Assembly: GCF_000429905.1 (NCBI RefSeq)
Contig: NZ_AUCT01000007.1
Location: forward strand, 186,001 to 250,000
DNA length: 64,000 bases
DNA from: Desulfatibacillum aliphaticivorans DSM 15576
Lineage (GTDB): Bacteria > Desulfobacterota > Desulfobacteria > Desulfobacterales > Desulfatibacillaceae
Direction of reading: 5' to 3'
Below the pieces are notes generated by a model, which saw nothing but the letters and a program-made list of their open reading frames with translations, had not been told where the DNA came from and ran no database searches. Shown here in pieces: positions 53,890 through 62,410 of this stretch. Numbering within the stretch: the first letter of the stretch is position 1; each line of letters starts with the position of its first letter. A program made the position numbers and the translations under genes.

Positions 53890-54498
53890 TTACCGGCTCG
53901 TCAGCTTTTCGCCGATCTCCGCGGCCTTGGCAGGATCCAATTCCGGCAGGATGGAGGCGACTTTGTCGCTTTTCATCTTGGAGAAGAGTTTGACCACCAG
54001 GTCAATTTCCAGCTTGTCGATCATGGGAGCGCTCTTTTTAGCCGGCATTTCGGATAGTATTTTGATAAGGTGCTTCTCCCGCGCATTAAAGGCCCCTTCC
54101 AGTTGCTCCAACTGGGCGTAGATTTCTTTTTGGATGGCTTCCAATTCCGCGATCTTTCCTTCCACTTCCGTACGAAGGAGCTCCAATTCCTTACGCTCCC
54201 TTTCCAGCTTGTGGGCTTCCATTTCCTGGGGAGTCAAGGCCATATTGGAATCTTCAGCAGCGGCTTCGCCCTCGCCCATGGCGGCGGCTGGAGCCGTAGA
54301 GTCCCGCCCCCCTTGATTGGGTTGATCAGCGGCGGCGGCTTCCTCCGCCGGAGTTTGAGCCATGGCCATGCTGGGCTCCAGGTTGACTTTCAGGTCGGGC
54401 TGGGCCATGAGCACCAGGGATATCCCAAGTTTGGCCAGGATGATCGCCGCAACCAGAATAAAAATGGGGGCGCCTTTGAGATTGCGCTTATTTTTCAT
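53890..54498 (-). CDS. MotE-like flagellar accessory protein
   Basis: A 202-residue protein with one N-terminal membrane helix (about 11-31), a disordered Ala/Gln-rich linker, a long coiled coil (about 85-140) and a C-terminal MgtE-N-like module (KILSEMPAKKSAPMIDKLE, SILPELDPAKAAEIGEKL). This matches the MotE/FlbB-type proteins that follow fliJ in many flagellar loci and help place stator or chaperone components. It is last in the fli operon, 2 bp after fliJ. Confidence 0.8.
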   Translation of the reverse strand: MKNKRNLKGAPIFILVAAIILAKLGISLVLMAQPDLKVNLEPSMAMAQTPAEEAAAADQPNQGGRDSTAPAAAMGEGEAAAEDSNMALTPQEMEAHKLERERKELELLRTEVEGKIAELEAIQKEIYAQLEQLEGAFNAREKHLIKILSEMPAKKSAPMIDKLEIDLVVKLFSKMKSDKVASILPELDPAKAAEIGEKLTSR

Positions 54499-54500
54499 GA

Positions 54501-54950
54501 TTACAACCGCTCCTGCGTGGATCTGTGGAGGCTGGCCATTTCGTCCGTCTCCTTTTGCTCCATCCTGCCGGTTTCCAGCTTATACTGAGTAAAGCGTTCC
54601 TCCCGGAGGAGTTCCATGGATTTCCGGCTGGCCGATGCTTGCACCAGCTCCTGCCTGCGTTTTTCCACAACGCCTTTTAAGCGCGCTTCGTTTTCCACAG
54701 CCCGCATGGTCTGGGCTTTCAGTCCTCGAATATGGTCCGCGTGCATCCTGAACTCATTTTCCCACATTCCTTTTTCCAGACCTGCATCCCAATTCCGCTG
54801 AGCGCTTATTTCCTGCAGCCTTGACTGCTCCAAAAACGCCTGGGCTTCCTGGAGTGCGGCCAGGGCTTTGGCCAACTCCATTTGGGCTGTACGTTCCTTG
54901 TATTTGCGGAGCTTCAAAACCGGCTCCAGGCGAAATTGAAACTTTTTCAT
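54501..54950 (-). CDS. fliJ: Flagellar export chaperone FliJ
   Basis: A 149-residue, almost wholly coiled-coil protein of FliJ size (FRLEPVLKLRKYKERTAQMEL start). FliJ is the rod of the flagellar type III export ATPase, inserted through FliI. FliJ sequences are poorly conserved, so the call rests on length, coiled-coil content and its position between fliI and the MotE-like gene. Confidence 0.88.
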   Translation of the reverse strand: MKKFQFRLEPVLKLRKYKERTAQMELAKALAALQEAQAFLEQSRLQEISAQRNWDAGLEKGMWENEFRMHADHIRGLKAQTMRAVENEARLKGVVEKRRQELVQASASRKSMELLREERFTQYKLETGRMEQKETDEMASLHRSTQERL

Positions 54951-55048
54951 TCAGGGGGCCTTTCAAACAGACCTTATAAATCCTGCTGCGTAAAACCGTG
55001 TTCGTGCGATTAACTCTTTCAAGTTTCCTGCCAACATGTCTCATTCGG

Positions 55049-56377
55049 CTATTTTTTTGCAGCTTTTTCCACCGTGCCGAACAAGGCGGTCAGTTGTTGC
55101 ACGCATTCCTCGTACGAAACCCCTTCCATCATGTCCTGGCGCAAAAACTGCTTCATCTTGCCAATCATGGACTTGGCGTAGTCCACGTCGGGGTCGCTGC
55201 CGTCCACATAAGCGCCGATGGAAATGAGGTCCTCCACGTTCTGGTAGGCGGCCAAAACCTCGCGAAACCGCTGGGCCATACGGGTGTGTTCGCCGGATAC
55301 AGTGGCGCGCATGACGCGGCTGACCGATGCCAGCACGTCCACTGCCGGATAATGCCCCTGATTGGCCAGCTTGCGGGAAAGGACGATGTGTCCGTCCACA
55401 ATGGATCGCACGGCGTCGCCCACGGGGTCGTTCATGTCGTCCCCCTCCACCAAAACCGTGTAAATGCCCGTGATGCTGCCCTTGCCCTGCACGCTGCCGG
55501 CGCGCTCCAGCAACTTGGGCAGTTTGACGAAAAAGGAAGGCGTGTAGCCCTTCACCGTGGGAGGCTCTCCCGCGGCCAGGCCCACGTCCCGGGAGGACAT
55601 GGCGAAGCGGGTGACGGAGTCCATCATAAGGATGACGTTTTTGCCCTGATCCCGAAAATACTCGGCCAGGGTGGTGGCCAGGTAAGCCCCGCGCATGCGC
55701 ACGAGGGGGGAGGTGTCGGAGGTGGCGGCCACCACAATGGATCGGCCCATGCCGTCCGGCCCCAGGATTTCGTCCACAAAATCCTTTACCTCCCTGCCCC
55801 GCTCTCCAATCAGGGCCACGATGCACACGTCCGAAGCCATGTGGCGGCTGATCATGCCCATGAGCACGCTTTTTCCCACGCCGGAGCCGGCCATGATGGC
55901 CACCCGCTGTCCCTGCCCCACGGTGATGAATGAGTTGATCACCCGGACGCCCACGTCGGAGACCTGATTGACGGACCTGCGATGCAGGGCGTTTACCACG
56001 TCTGCATATAGGGGATACATGTCCGTGGCGGCTATGGGGCCTTTATCGTCCATGGGCTGGCCCAGGCCGTCGATGACCCTGCCGAGATACGCGTCGCCCA
56101 CGGGCGCCAGGGGCTGCTGCTGGCGAGGCACAATGCGGCACCCTAGCTGGATGCCCTGCATCTCGCCGTAAGGCATGAGGAGCATGCGTTTTTCCTTGAA
56201 TCCCACCACTTCGGCCGGAATGCGCCTGCCTTGGGTGGTCACAAGGTCGCATACGGCGCCCACGCTCATCTGAGGGCCGTAGCCCTCCACGATCAAGCCC
56301 ACCACCTGATCCACCTTGCCTTCCGGCAACACGGGCTGGGAGATTTGAATCGCTTCCTGATATGCTGAAAAATCCAT
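55049..56377 (-). CDS. fliI: Flagellum-specific ATPase FliI
   Basis: A 442-residue ATPase of the flagellar type III secretion system. The P-loop is AGSGVGKS (163-170); the catalytic Glu and Walker B lie in ALIGERGREVKDF and NVILMMDSVTRFA; ERAGSVQGKGSITGIYTVLVE follows the family pattern. Length is standard. It unfolds or delivers export substrates with FliH and FliJ. A gap of 98 bp to fliJ is the largest inside the operon. Confidence 0.96.
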   Translation of the reverse strand: MDFSAYQEAIQISQPVLPEGKVDQVVGLIVEGYGPQMSVGAVCDLVTTQGRRIPAEVVGFKEKRMLLMPYGEMQGIQLGCRIVPRQQQPLAPVGDAYLGRVIDGLGQPMDDKGPIAATDMYPLYADVVNALHRRSVNQVSDVGVRVINSFITVGQGQRVAIMAGSGVGKSVLMGMISRHMASDVCIVALIGERGREVKDFVDEILGPDGMGRSIVVAATSDTSPLVRMRGAYLATTLAEYFRDQGKNVILMMDSVTRFAMSSRDVGLAAGEPPTVKGYTPSFFVKLPKLLERAGSVQGKGSITGIYTVLVEGDDMNDPVGDAVRSIVDGHIVLSRKLANQGHYPAVDVLASVSRVMRATVSGEHTRMAQRFREVLAAYQNVEDLISIGAYVDGSDPDVDYAKSMIGKMKQFLRQDMMEGVSYEECVQQLTALFGTVEKAAKK

Positions 56378-56388
56378 GAAGACGCGCC

Positions 56389-57120
56389 TTATCGCCTGGA
56401 GTAGTAAATGTCCATAATAGCCTGGGAGACCTTGTCCAGGCGGGACTCGATGCTGGCGTCCACCTCTCCGAAATCGGAGCTGACAATGCAGCCGCCTTTT
56501 TCCACGGAGGAGTCGGGCACGATGTTGATGGAGCGAAGGGATGCGACCTTTTCAAAAAATTCCGGCCTCATTTCATCTAGGAACTCAAAATCCGAAGGGT
56601 CTACGCGAACGGTCACCTCCTGCCAGTCCGAGACCACGGAGAGGGCTTCCATGACTGCATTTTTGACGGTTTCAGGCTCCAGGTCCACCTGAGCCTTGAT
56701 CACCTTGGCTGCAATGGCCGACACCAGGGATAGAATTTCCTTTTCGTGTTTTTGGACGAATGTTTCGTGATAGGAATCCAGGTCCCGGGAAATCTGTTCA
56801 ATGCGGTCCAGGATTTTTTCCAGCTTCATGGACCCTATTTCCTGCCCGTCCTTCTCCCCTTGCTTAAAGCCCTGCTCATAGGCTTCCCGCTCTACTTCCT
56901 CGGCATGCTTGCGGGCTTCCTCCAGGATTTCCTGGGCTTGTTGATGGAATTGCTCCAGATCAGGCTCAGCCTGTTCTTCGCGCCCCTCATCCTCAGGCAT
57001 GGCATGCCGGGGAGGCTTGGCAGGCTTGGGGGGCTCGGGTCTGGCCAGTTCATTCAACAAAAAAGGCTGATATTGCATACTTTTCTCTTGTTTCGGATTA
57101 TCCATATCAGACCAGGACAT
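56389..57120 (-). CDS. fliH: Flagellar assembly protein FliH
   Basis: A 243-residue negative regulator and adaptor of FliI. It has an N-terminal Pro-rich region and a long helix with AYEQGFKQGEKDGQEIG (GxxxG-like repeats typical of FliH). The C-terminal domain (about 130-235) is of the V-type ATPase subunit E kind. The ATG at 57120 overlaps fliG by 14 bases; a second ATG at 57105 is an alternative start. It lies directly before fliI. Confidence 0.88.
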   Translation of the reverse strand: MSWSDMDNPKQEKSMQYQPFLLNELARPEPPKPAKPPRHAMPEDEGREEQAEPDLEQFHQQAQEILEEARKHAEEVEREAYEQGFKQGEKDGQEIGSMKLEKILDRIEQISRDLDSYHETFVQKHEKEILSLVSAIAAKVIKAQVDLEPETVKNAVMEALSVVSDWQEVTVRVDPSDFEFLDEMRPEFFEKVASLRSINIVPDSSVEKGGCIVSSDFGEVDASIESRLDKVSQAIMDIYYSRR

Positions 57121-58126
57121 CCTCGGAGCCGCGGGCTATAACCACCTTGCCCTCGGCCTCCAACTGCCGTGCAATGCGAATGACGCCCTGTTGGGCGGCT
57201 TCCACTTCGGCCAGACGCGTGGGGCCCATGACTTCCATGTCTTCCCGCAGCATTTCCGCAGCGCGTTGGGAAAGGTTTCCGAAAACCTTGTCCTTCATGG
57301 CCTCGGAGGCGGATTTGAGGGCCACAACCAATTCGCTGGTGTCCACCTGCTTGAGGATCTCGCGCATGCCCTTGTCGTCCACCTTGAGCAAATCTTCGAA
57401 CACGAACATGAGCTGGCGGACCTTCTCCGCAATCTCGGTGCGCTCTTCTTCCATGGTGGTCATGACGGTTTCTTCCGTAGCCTTATCCACCTCGTTGAGG
57501 ATATTGGCCAGGGCTTCGGCGCCGCCGATCTCCCTGCCGCCGGAATCGGAAATGGTGAGAACCTCCTTTTGCAGGGAGGAATCCACCTCGTGGATAATTT
57601 CTATGGGAACCTGATTGATGTCGGCAACGCGCATGGCGATGTCGGCCTGCACTTCCTTGGGCATGCCGGCAAGTACGGAAGCGGCCTGGCCGGGCTTCAT
57701 ATGGGCCAGGACCAGCGCCACCGTCTGGGGATGCTCGCCGGAAAGAATGCGGATGAGGGCCTGGGGATCGATTTTTTCAATATAAGCAAAGGGCTCTTCC
57801 CTTTCCTCGGCGTCCAGATCCTGAAAAATCTCTTTGATCGTGAGTTCGTCAAAGGTGGAATGCACCACCTTTTTCACGAACTGGTCGCCCTGAATCATCA
57901 ACTCGTCCTTGCGCTCGACTTTATCCACGAATTCCTCGTAGACCTTGGTCAGCACGCTGGAGGGAACGAACTGGATTTCCCGCATGTAGTTGGCGATTCG
58001 ATTGACTTCCTTGGGGGCCATGTTTTTCATAACCTTGGAGGCGTAGTCCTCGCCCATGGCCAGAAGAAAAATAGCCGCTTTTTCAGGACCTGTCAGTTTT
58101 TCAGGATCTAATGTCTTGCCGCTCAT
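57107..58126 (-). CDS. fliG: Flagellar motor switch protein FliG
   Basis: A 339-residue FliG, the rotor protein that meets the stator. The N-terminal FliF-binding region (LTGPEKAAIFLLAMGEDYAS), the middle EHPQTVALVLAHM armadillo block and the C-terminal torque domain with charged residues (VFEDLLKVDDKGMREILKQ) are all present. Its start overlaps the fliF stop by four bases (ATGA). Length is normal. Confidence 0.97.
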   Translation of the reverse strand: MSGKTLDPEKLTGPEKAAIFLLAMGEDYASKVMKNMAPKEVNRIANYMREIQFVPSSVLTKVYEEFVDKVERKDELMIQGDQFVKKVVHSTFDELTIKEIFQDLDAEEREEPFAYIEKIDPQALIRILSGEHPQTVALVLAHMKPGQAASVLAGMPKEVQADIAMRVADINQVPIEIIHEVDSSLQKEVLTISDSGGREIGGAEALANILNEVDKATEETVMTTMEEERTEIAEKVRQLMFVFEDLLKVDDKGMREILKQVDTSELVVALKSASEAMKDKVFGNLSQRAAEMLREDMEVMGPTRLAEVEAAQQGVIRIARQLEAEGKVVIARGSEDVLV

Positions 58127-59685
58127 TGCTCCACCTCTCCCAACCAGCCTCTAACAAGCTGCTCCGCTTTTTCAAACTCGTCGAGCGCAAGCTGCCTGGC
58201 CCGCAACGAAATGTCAATTTCCTCCGGGGCCTCGGGCAGGAGAGCCATTTCTTGATGCTCCAGGGCCTGAGTTTCTTCCTTTTCAGGTTCGGGCGGCTTG
58301 ACGCTTTTGAGGATGGGCCGCACCACAAACACGAAGGTAAGGAGCATAAGCAGGGTCAGCAAGGCCCACTTGCCGTACATGTTCAGGTATTTTGTTATGG
58401 CGCTGGGAGCTTCGGCTGCGGCCATGTCCGCCCCTGGCAAGGATGTAAACTGGAAGGAAGAGACCGTCACCTGATCTTCCCGGTCTTCGGAATAGCCCAT
58501 GGCGTTCTTGACAATGCCTTCAAACTGCTTGAGTTCTTCGGCGGTTCTGGGAACGAACTGGGCGGTGCTGACTCCGTCCTGATTTTCAACGGTTTTGTAT
58601 GTGCCGTCCAGGACGGCGGCGACGGACAATCGGGTGATTGTGGGCAGCACTTTGGTGACGCGCCTCTGAACCCGGTTGATTTCGTTGTTGGTGACTTCAT
58701 CCTGCTTTTGGGTGCGAGACTGCCCCAAGGCGGCCCCGCTGGCCATTCCAGGCTGGTTATTCATGGTATTGACCGTGGCCCCGCCGGGAGTTTCCTTAAC
58801 TGTGTCCTCCGTGCGCTTTTGCTGGCTGCGGACAACCACGGAATCGGGATCGTAGGTCTCTTCCGAATATTCCTCCTGGTCGAAATCCATTTCAGCGCGA
58901 ACGCGCACAATGGCTTTGCCCGGGCCGACTATCTGCTCCAGCATGGATTGGACGTGCTTGGCAAGACGGTCTTCGGTCTGCTGCTGCATTTCCAGACGAT
59001 TGTTAGCCGCCAGAGCGGCGTCGTCCCCTTCGCCGGCGCCCTTGAACCAGACCTTGCCGGTGGTGTCGACCACGGTTACCTGCTCGGTTCCCAGGCCCTC
59101 CACTGCATTGGCCACCAGATTGACTATGCCGCTGACCTGTCCGGAGGATAAGGGACGGACGAGATCCAGCAGAACGGAAGCCGTGGCCGGGGATGTGGTT
59201 TCCACAAACACCGTATCCTTGGCGGGAACGATGAGCACCTTGGCGGAGCGGACTTCGTTGAACTGCCCGATCGTCCGGGACAACTCGCCTTGCAGGGCGC
59301 GTTGGTAATTCAGCTTCTGAACGAATTCGGTGGTGGAAAAGCTGGACTCGTCAAAAATTTCAAAGCCCACGCTTCCGCCTTTGGGAAGCCCCTCGGCAGC
59401 CAGGGAAAGACGCAATTCATACACCTGCTCTCCGGGAACCAAGACTGCGGTTCCGCCCTGAGCGAGCTGATAGGGGATCCTCTGCTCCTGGAGCTTGGAC
59501 ACGATTTTCCCCGCATCCTCCTGGCTCAACTGGGAAAACAAGACCTGGTACTCGGGGGTTCCGGCCCAGAAAAACATGGCCGCAAAAGCTGCGACCAAAC
59601 CGGCCAGGACCACCACCAGGGCGATTCTGCGCCCCGGAGTCATGGACTGGAATATTTGCGCTATCCGCTGAAGAAGATCGTTCAT
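58123..59685 (-). CDS. fliF: Flagellar MS-ring protein FliF
   Basis: A 520-residue FliF. Membrane segments lie near 19-39 and 435-456, flanking the periplasmic ring-building motifs (EYQVLFSQLSQEDAGKI and VSGIVNLVANAVEGL). The C-terminal tail that binds FliG is acidic and ends LVRGWLGEVEQ. It forms the membrane ring on which the rod and C-ring assemble. It follows fliE after 27 bp. Confidence 0.96.
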   Translation of the reverse strand: MNDLLQRIAQIFQSMTPGRRIALVVVLAGLVAAFAAMFFWAGTPEYQVLFSQLSQEDAGKIVSKLQEQRIPYQLAQGGTAVLVPGEQVYELRLSLAAEGLPKGGSVGFEIFDESSFSTTEFVQKLNYQRALQGELSRTIGQFNEVRSAKVLIVPAKDTVFVETTSPATASVLLDLVRPLSSGQVSGIVNLVANAVEGLGTEQVTVVDTTGKVWFKGAGEGDDAALAANNRLEMQQQTEDRLAKHVQSMLEQIVGPGKAIVRVRAEMDFDQEEYSEETYDPDSVVVRSQQKRTEDTVKETPGGATVNTMNNQPGMASGAALGQSRTQKQDEVTNNEINRVQRRVTKVLPTITRLSVAAVLDGTYKTVENQDGVSTAQFVPRTAEELKQFEGIVKNAMGYSEDREDQVTVSSFQFTSLPGADMAAAEAPSAITKYLNMYGKWALLTLLMLLTFVFVVRPILKSVKPPEPEKEETQALEHQEMALLPEAPEEIDISLRARQLALDEFEKAEQLVRGWLGEVEQ

Positions 59686-59712
59686 TTAAACCGTGCTTAT
59701 CCGTAAGAGAGA

Positions 59713-60003
59713 TTAAAAGGGCATGCGCATGATTTCGCGATAGGCGTCTAATGCTTTATTACGCACCTGCAGGAGAAAACGTATGTTGATGTCCGCTTCC
59801 TGCAGGGCGATCATGGCTTCGTGAATGCCGGTCTTGCCGTCCAGGTTTTGGACCACCGTATCGTCGGCCTTGATCTGGGATTCGTTCACGGAATCGACCA
59901 TCTTTTTCAAAACAGACCCGAACGAACCGTCCTCTCCGGCCGCCGCTTTTTTTACTTCCTGGGCGATTACGCTTTGGCCCCCTACTCCGGTTACTCCGTT
60001 CAT
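59713..60003 (-). CDS. fliE: Flagellar hook-basal body protein FliE
   Basis: A 96-residue FliE, the adaptor between MS ring and rod. The family core is visible: GSFGSVLKKMVDSVNESQIKAD and GIHEAMIALQEADINIRFLL, ending ALDAYREIMRM. Length is normal. It lies between flgC (50 bp) and fliF on the minus strand. Confidence 0.95.
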   Translation of the reverse strand: MNGVTGVGGQSVIAQEVKKAAAGEDGSFGSVLKKMVDSVNESQIKADDTVVQNLDGKTGIHEAMIALQEADINIRFLLQVRNKALDAYREIMRMPF

Positions 60004-60053
60004 AACTTGCTCCTATGCTTGTCCGGCCCGTTGCAGGCCGAAAATTTCATATT

Positions 60054-60482
60054 TTACTTGCCGATTTCCAGGGCTTTGAGAGCCATGGAACGGGCCGTGC
60101 TCAACGCCGCGGCATTGGAGTCGTACACCCTTTTGGCCATGAGCATGTTGGCCATTTCGGTGACCACATTGACGTTGGGCAACTGAAGGTTGCCGTTTTC
60201 GTCCGCATCGGGATGCTCGGGCCGGTACACCATGGGAAAGGGGCTTTGATCGGCGACAATATCCACCAGCTTGACCCCTTCCACCACCTGCTCCCCTACG
60301 GACAGATTTTCATGCTCCTTGACCGGGGCCGGGGACACAACAAGGAACTTACGCTGATACGGCTGCCCGTTGGCGGTGCGCGTGGTGTTTGCGTTGGCCA
60401 GGTTTTCGGAAACCACGTTCATTTGAGCCCGGCTGACGGACAATGCGCTGGCGCTGGCGTGCATGGCGTTTAACAGGTCCAT
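60054..60482 (-). CDS. flgC: Flagellar basal-body rod protein FlgC
   Basis: A 142-residue rod protein. Its N-terminal rod motif is SRAQMNVVSENLANANTTR and its C-terminal helix ends VYDSNAAALSTARSMALKALEI, both of which assemble in the rod. The ATG overlaps the flgB TAA by one base (TAATG). Confidence 0.96.
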   Translation of the reverse strand: MDLLNAMHASASALSVSRAQMNVVSENLANANTTRTANGQPYQRKFLVVSPAPVKEHENLSVGEQVVEGVKLVDIVADQSPFPMVYRPEHPDADENGNLQLPNVNVVTEMANMLMAKRVYDSNAAALSTARSMALKALEIGK

Positions 60483-60865
60483 TATTTGCCTCCCTCATTG
60501 ATGGCGTATTTGATCAATGCGAATTTTCTTAACAGGGATTCCACGCTGGAGCGGTACATCAGGTTGTTTTCCGCCAGATTGGCCATTTCCTGGTCGATAT
60601 CCACTCCGGCGTTCGCAGCGGTCGTGATTTCCGGGCTGCTTCCCTCCATCACATTGTAGTGTTTGGAATGGGTCCGGGAGAGATCCTTAGATCCGCCTTG
60701 CATGGCTTTTTGCAGGCTTTCCCGGAAGTCGAGATCCTTGGCGTGATAATCCGGCGTCTCGATATTGGCCAGGTTGCCCGAAATCAATCCCTGGCGCTTT
60801 CTGGAGATGTCCAGGCTGCGAACCAGGTCCTGAATGGTTTTCCCTATGATTCTTGCATCCGGCAT
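60482..60865 (-). CDS. flgB: Flagellar basal-body rod protein FlgB
   Basis: A 127-residue rod protein. The start at 60865 gives MPDARIIGKTIQDL; AAGGGGA precedes it. The rod motif is QGLISGNLANIETPDYHAKDLDF. It is the first gene of the basal-body operon and is preceded by a sigma-54-type promoter (60911-60926). Confidence 0.95.
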   Translation of the reverse strand: MPDARIIGKTIQDLVRSLDISRKRQGLISGNLANIETPDYHAKDLDFRESLQKAMQGGSKDLSRTHSKHYNVMEGSSPEITTAANAGVDIDQEMANLAENNLMYRSSVESLLRKFALIKYAINEGGK

Positions 60866-60910
60866 GATTTTCCCCTTTTTGCGTTGCAATCCTTAGTTAT
60901 TCCTGGATAA

Positions 60911-60926
60911 AGCAAATTCCATGCCT
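60911..60926 (-). promoter_or_regulatory. Sigma-54 (-24/-12) promoter of flgB operon
   Basis: On the minus strand AGGCATGGAATTTGCT has the invariant GG (60925-60924) and GC (60913-60912) with exactly ten bases between, and TTTGC at -12. It lies about 45 bp before flgB and just after a sigma-54 activator gene. Confidence 0.65.
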
Positions 60927-60997
60927 GTTTTAGCGGGTTAACGCCGCGCTTCAAGATTTTTAGACTAAACGCACAAAATTTTAGTTGAAAACAGGCT

Positions 60998-62329
60998 TTA
61001 AGCCTTGGCTTGGTATTCGTTGAGCTTGTTGCGGAGGGTGCGCACGCTAATGCCCAGGATTTGCGCGGCATGGGTCCTGTTGCCTTCGGTCTGGTCAAGA
61101 GCCTGATAGATCATCTGCTCCTCCATTTCGCGCAAGGTGGTGGAAACGCTGGGTATAGAGTCCTGCCCGGGCAGGGCTTTGGGGGGCGGAGGCTCCATAA
61201 AAAGGTCGTTGTGATCGATTTGATCGCCTTTACAAAGGAGCACAGCGCGTTCGATGGTGTTTTCCAATTCCCGGACGTTGCCGGGCCAGTCAAGATTCAG
61301 GAGAGTGTTTTGGGCGTTTTTCGTCAAACCTTTGACGTTCTTCCCGTCCCGGGCGTTATACTTCCTGATAAAGTGCTCGGCCAGCAGGATCACATCGCTG
61401 GACCGCTCCCGCAAAGGGGGCAGTTTGAGGGGAATGACCGCCAGCCGATAGTAAAGGTCCGAACGGAATTTGCCGTCGGCGATGGCTTGTTCCACGTCCC
61501 GGTTGGTGGTGGCGACCACCCGCACGTCCACGTTGACGGGCGCAGTCCCCCCTACCCGGTCCACTTCGGATTCCTGAAGCACGCGCAGGAGTTTGGCCTG
61601 AAGGCCGATGTCCATTTCCGTGATTTCGTCCAGCAGCAGCGTGCCGCCGCTGGCCAGTTCGAACTTGCCGATTTTGCGGTTGATGGCGCCCGTGAAAGCG
61701 CCCTTTTCGTGCCCGAAGAGTTCGCTTTCCAGAAGGGTTTCCGGCAAGGCGGCCACGTTAACGGCCACAAAGTTTTTGTCCTTGCGGGAACTGCTGTAAT
61801 GAATTTGTCTGGCGAAAAGCTCCTTGCCTGTTCCGGACTCGCCGGAAATGAGCACCGCGGCCTTGCTGTCGGCCACGGAGTCCACGACCTCCAGGCAGCG
61901 CTTCATGCGGTCATCCTGGGTGATGATTTTGACCGGAGACTTGCCTGCGGCCTTGGGGGTTCCGTTGGATTTGGAAACGCCCAGAGCGCGGCCCACCACC
62001 GCCCCCAGAATCTGAGCGCTAACCGGCTTAAGCAGAAAATCCCGGGCGCCGGATTTCATGGCCTCCACAGCCTGATCCACGCTGGCGTTGGATGAAACGA
62101 GGATTACGGGGATTTTGCCGTCCATTTTGCGGACGATGTCGGCTCCGCTCAGGCCGGGCGCCTGATCATTGGCGATAATCAGGTTGTACTCATTGCTTTT
62201 CAGCCTTTCCAGGGCCAGAGCGCCGTCGCCCACCGCCTGGATGTCGTATCCCCGGTTTTCCAGAAAATCAGACCAGGCCAGCCTGTCCTGATATTCATGT
62301 TCCACCAATAGTATGCTGTCTTTTTCCAT
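60998..62329 (-). CDS. Sigma-54-dependent flagellar activator with degenerate receiver
   Basis: A 443-residue NtrC-family activator. The AAA+ domain has the Walker A GESGTGKE, the sigma-54 contact GAFTGAI and a complete Walker B/sensor set. The C-terminal Fis-type helix-turn-helix is THAAQILGISVRTLRNKL. The N-terminal receiver is unusual: the acidic pocket reads VEHE rather than xxDD, and the phospho-Asp position is Asn54 (NLIIANDQAPGLSG), with Asp55 next to it. Lys102 is kept. It resembles FleQ/FlrA-style regulators with non-phosphorylated receivers. It very likely drives flgB through the sigma-54 promoter downstream. Confidence 0.9.
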   Translation of the reverse strand: MEKDSILLVEHEYQDRLAWSDFLENRGYDIQAVGDGALALERLKSNEYNLIIANDQAPGLSGADIVRKMDGKIPVILVSSNASVDQAVEAMKSGARDFLLKPVSAQILGAVVGRALGVSKSNGTPKAAGKSPVKIITQDDRMKRCLEVVDSVADSKAAVLISGESGTGKELFARQIHYSSSRKDKNFVAVNVAALPETLLESELFGHEKGAFTGAINRKIGKFELASGGTLLLDEITEMDIGLQAKLLRVLQESEVDRVGGTAPVNVDVRVVATTNRDVEQAIADGKFRSDLYYRLAVIPLKLPPLRERSSDVILLAEHFIRKYNARDGKNVKGLTKNAQNTLLNLDWPGNVRELENTIERAVLLCKGDQIDHNDLFMEPPPPKALPGQDSIPSVSTTLREMEEQMIYQALDQTEGNRTHAAQILGISVRTLRNKLNEYQAKA

Positions 62330-62410
62330 GTTTCTTTCGCCGCCTGGGATGCGCTCGTCTATGAAAGGCGGCCCATTTTGACTCGCCCAAAATCTTTTGA
62401 AAAAAATAGA

